Source: WVXP01 sp964348095 (GTDB lineage Bacteria > Desulfobacterota > BSN033 > WVXP01). From it: a DNA stretch of 25,063 bases. Location of the stretch: positions 1-25,063 of the forward strand of contig CAYGBK010000075.1 of NCBI GenBank assembly GCA_964348095.1, in the 5' to 3' direction. The stretch's first letter is position 1. Each line of letters opens with the position of its first letter. Shown here piece by piece: positions 23,695-25,063 of this stretch. The position numbers and the translations under genes were made by a program. The notes under the pieces are model-generated. The model did no database searches, was not told the origin of the DNA, and saw only the letters and a list, made by a program, of their open reading frames with translations.

Positions 23695-23900
23695 CCTTTT
23701 TAGAGAAATTTATGAACTTTCAATACCTTGACCCATCATGAGACATCGGTATCCAATGCACACCCTTCACCAGGGAAGGGACGCCGATTTGTTCTTGGCC
23801 CTTTGTAGACCTTTATGGTACAAAGATCTCTTTATGAGACGTCTACACGTTGGCTGAGTGGCGGTCACATGGGTGGTCCAAGAATTGTGAGGTGGAAGGT

Positions 23901-24092
23901 ATGGAAACCGAAGTGAGGAGTCCAGGTAAGAAACGGTACAGGGTCTTCATGATCAAAGAAGACGACCCGAAGACACGGTATATCGACTTTGTCTGGGCGA
24001 CATCGGCCTCAGAAGCCGAGCAAATCATAGAAAACAAAAAAGGAAAAACCGGCGAAAAGATTCTGAAGATTAGAGCCACGGCTATCAGATAG
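23901..24092 (+). CDS. Small hypothetical protein (63 aa)
   Basis: ATG 23901 is chosen because GGTGGAAGG precedes it closely; a longer frame from 23850 has no such signal. The sequence is basic and compact: KKRYRVFMIKEDDP, then YIDFVWATSASEAEQIIENKKGK, then ILKIRATAIR. It looks like a small alpha/beta domain (strand, strand, helix, strand), similar in layout to many short uncharacterised proteins that begin with a KxYxV strand. No signal peptide or cysteines. Not assigned to a function. It lies between ssrA and rdgB on the same strand as rdgB, about 125 bases before it. Confidence 0.6.
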   Translation: METEVRSPGKKRYRVFMIKEDDPKTRYIDFVWATSASEAEQIIENKKGKTGEKILKIRATAIR

Positions 24093-24216
24093 AAAGATCT
24101 TTGCATGGGAGGGGCTCGGTTGTTTAGATTAGGGGAAAGGCGGGCCGGCCGCAGTCAGGTGTCCGGGTCTGCTTTGGCTCTCAGATGAAGGGCAAATAAC
24201 AGTCGGCTGGAGAAAT

Positions 24217-24828
24217 ATGCGAGAAGTCGTCCTTGCAACTCGGAATCGAGGAAAAATCGAGGAAATAAAGGAAGTCCTCACAGACGTTGGCGTCCTAGTC
24301 TATTCTTTGAACGACTTTCCGGACGCCACAACGGTGGAAGAGGACGGAAGAAATTTCCGGGAAAATGCCTTGAAAAAAGCGCGATACGCCGCCCAGTTCA
24401 CGGGTAAACTCGCCGTGGCCGATGATTCTGGTCTGGAGGTAGACGCACTCGGCGGAAAACCAGGGGTGTTTTCTGCCCGATTTGCTGGCGACATGGCCAC
24501 TGATCGGGAAAACAACAGAAAGTTAATCGAGGAGTTGAAGGGACTCCACCAAGAGGCCAGGGGGGCGTCCTTTCGTTGTGTTCTAGCTCTCGTAGAGCCT
24601 TCTGGCCAGGAGATAGTCATTGAGGAAGAGTGCCGCGGTCTCATTGTCCATCAAGAGAGGGGAGCGGGCGGGTTTGGCTATGATCCTCTCTTTTTCTTTC
24701 CTCCATTGAACAAGACTTTTGCGGAGCTGACGCGAGAGGAAAAGAATCGGGTCAGCCACAGGGGAAAGGCCCTGAGAAAACTGAGAGAGATACTGACGGG
24801 TAAGGCACCAGAAGCCGGATCTCAGTGA
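24217..24828 (+). CDS. rdgB: XTP/dITP diphosphatase (RdgB/HAM1 family)
   Basis: This 203-aa protein is full length for the family. It hydrolyses non-canonical purine triphosphates (XTP, dITP, ITP) to monophosphates and PPi, keeping hypoxanthine and xanthine out of nucleic acids. Landmarks are LATRNRGKIEEIKEVL at the N-terminus, TGKLAVADDSGLEVDALGG with the catalytic/metal Asp pair, PGVFSARFAG, GAGGFGYDPLFF near the end, and the terminal SHRGKALRKL signature. All expected motifs are intact. The ATG at 24217 begins directly at the family N-terminus. Confidence 0.97.
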   Translation: MREVVLATRNRGKIEEIKEVLTDVGVLVYSLNDFPDATTVEEDGRNFRENALKKARYAAQFTGKLAVADDSGLEVDALGGKPGVFSARFAGDMATDRENNRKLIEELKGLHQEARGASFRCVLALVEPSGQEIVIEEECRGLIVHQERGAGGFGYDPLFFFPPLNKTFAELTREEKNRVSHRGKALRKLREILTGKAPEAGSQ

Positions 24829-24946
24829 GCCTTCATCATACGTGGGTGCCCTTAGAAACGAATCATCCAACTCCCGTGGCACGGGGATCTCGACGGCTAG
24901 CGTCTAGGGTCGATCGAAGCCTCCCGACACTTCACCCCCCGGCGCC

Positions 24947-24976
24947 TTGCGTTAGGGGGTGGAATATGTTAATAAT
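24947..24976 (+). promoter_or_regulatory. Possible promoter of tRNA-Pro
   Basis: TTGCGT (24947-24952) and AATAAT (24971-24976) are 18 bases apart and end 10 bases before the first tRNA nucleotide. The -10 fits at five of six positions, the -35 only partly. Confidence 0.35.
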
Positions 24977-24985
24977 AGGCGTTTT

Positions 24986-25063
24986 CGGGGCGTAGCGCAG
25001 TCGGGTTAGCGCGCCTGCCTTGGGAGCAGGAGGTCGGCCGTTCAAATCGGCTCGCCCCGACCA
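24986..25063 (+). tRNA. tRNA-Pro (anticodon UGG), CCA encoded
   Basis: The cloverleaf is complete: acceptor CGGGGCG / CGCCCCG, D stem GCGC / GCGC, anticodon stem CCTGC / GCAGG with loop CTTGGGA giving anticodon TGG, and T arm with TTCAAAT. The discriminator is A, followed by encoded CCA that ends exactly at the window edge. UGG reads all or most Pro codons. Confidence 0.97.

Noticed and set aside
1..25063. CRISPR arrays, prophage or transposase genes
   Set aside because: No short regularly spaced repeats, phage structural genes or transposase frames were seen in the window.

Overview
This window looks like chromosomal DNA of an anaerobic or microaerophilic bacterium, most likely of the Desulfobacterota (Deltaproteobacteria) type. 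That placement is inferred from several features together: a membrane-anchored cytochrome with 16 canonical heme sites, two rubrerythrin/ferritin-like proteins, an apparent selenoprotein, and an ssrA tag reading ADNYEYALAA. Nothing in the window fixes the species.

Layout. 1-492 is the C-terminal part of an EamA/DMT transporter, cut by the window edge. 713-5386 holds two anion-transport modules of the PiT permease plus DUF47 (PhoU-like) type, in opposite gene order (PiT-DUF47, then DUF47-PiT). A LysR regulator lies between them and is divergent from the second. A phosphonatase-like HAD hydrolase follows at 5646-6374. On the minus strand come a soluble PAS histidine kinase, a UroD/MetE-fold protein with a likely zinc site, a flavodoxin gene interrupted by an in-frame TAA, a 191-bp inverted-end repeat, two ferritin-like diiron proteins and a 797-aa GAF-domain protein of unknown role. 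On the plus strand follow a YbaK-type aminoacyl-tRNA deacylase, a small lipoprotein, an OsmC-family protein whose first catalytic cysteine codon is TGA followed by a SECIS-like hairpin, a poorly supported SEC-C-motif ORF, and the cytochrome-redoxin pair. After that are a minus-strand pair (small HTH-like protein, then a MinD-like ATPase fused to PilZ), an exported YqgE-family protein bracketed by two 289-nt direct repeats, ssrA, a 63-aa protein, rdgB and tRNA-Pro(UGG), which ends exactly at the window edge.

How it fits together. Several genes belong to thiol, peroxide and oxygen defence: the OsmC selenoprotein, the ferritin/rubrerythrin pair, the flavodoxin remnant and the redoxin. The multiheme cytochrome and redoxin probably form an envelope electron-transfer operon. 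The PiT/DUF47/LysR/HAD block is an anion (phosphate or possibly sulfate) uptake region.

The strongest uncommon observation is the OsmC-family selenoprotein at 15041-15514, which a standard gene caller would split into two short ORFs. Next are the structured 289-nt repeats around yqgE and the MinD-PilZ fusion with an operator-like palindrome upstream of its partner.
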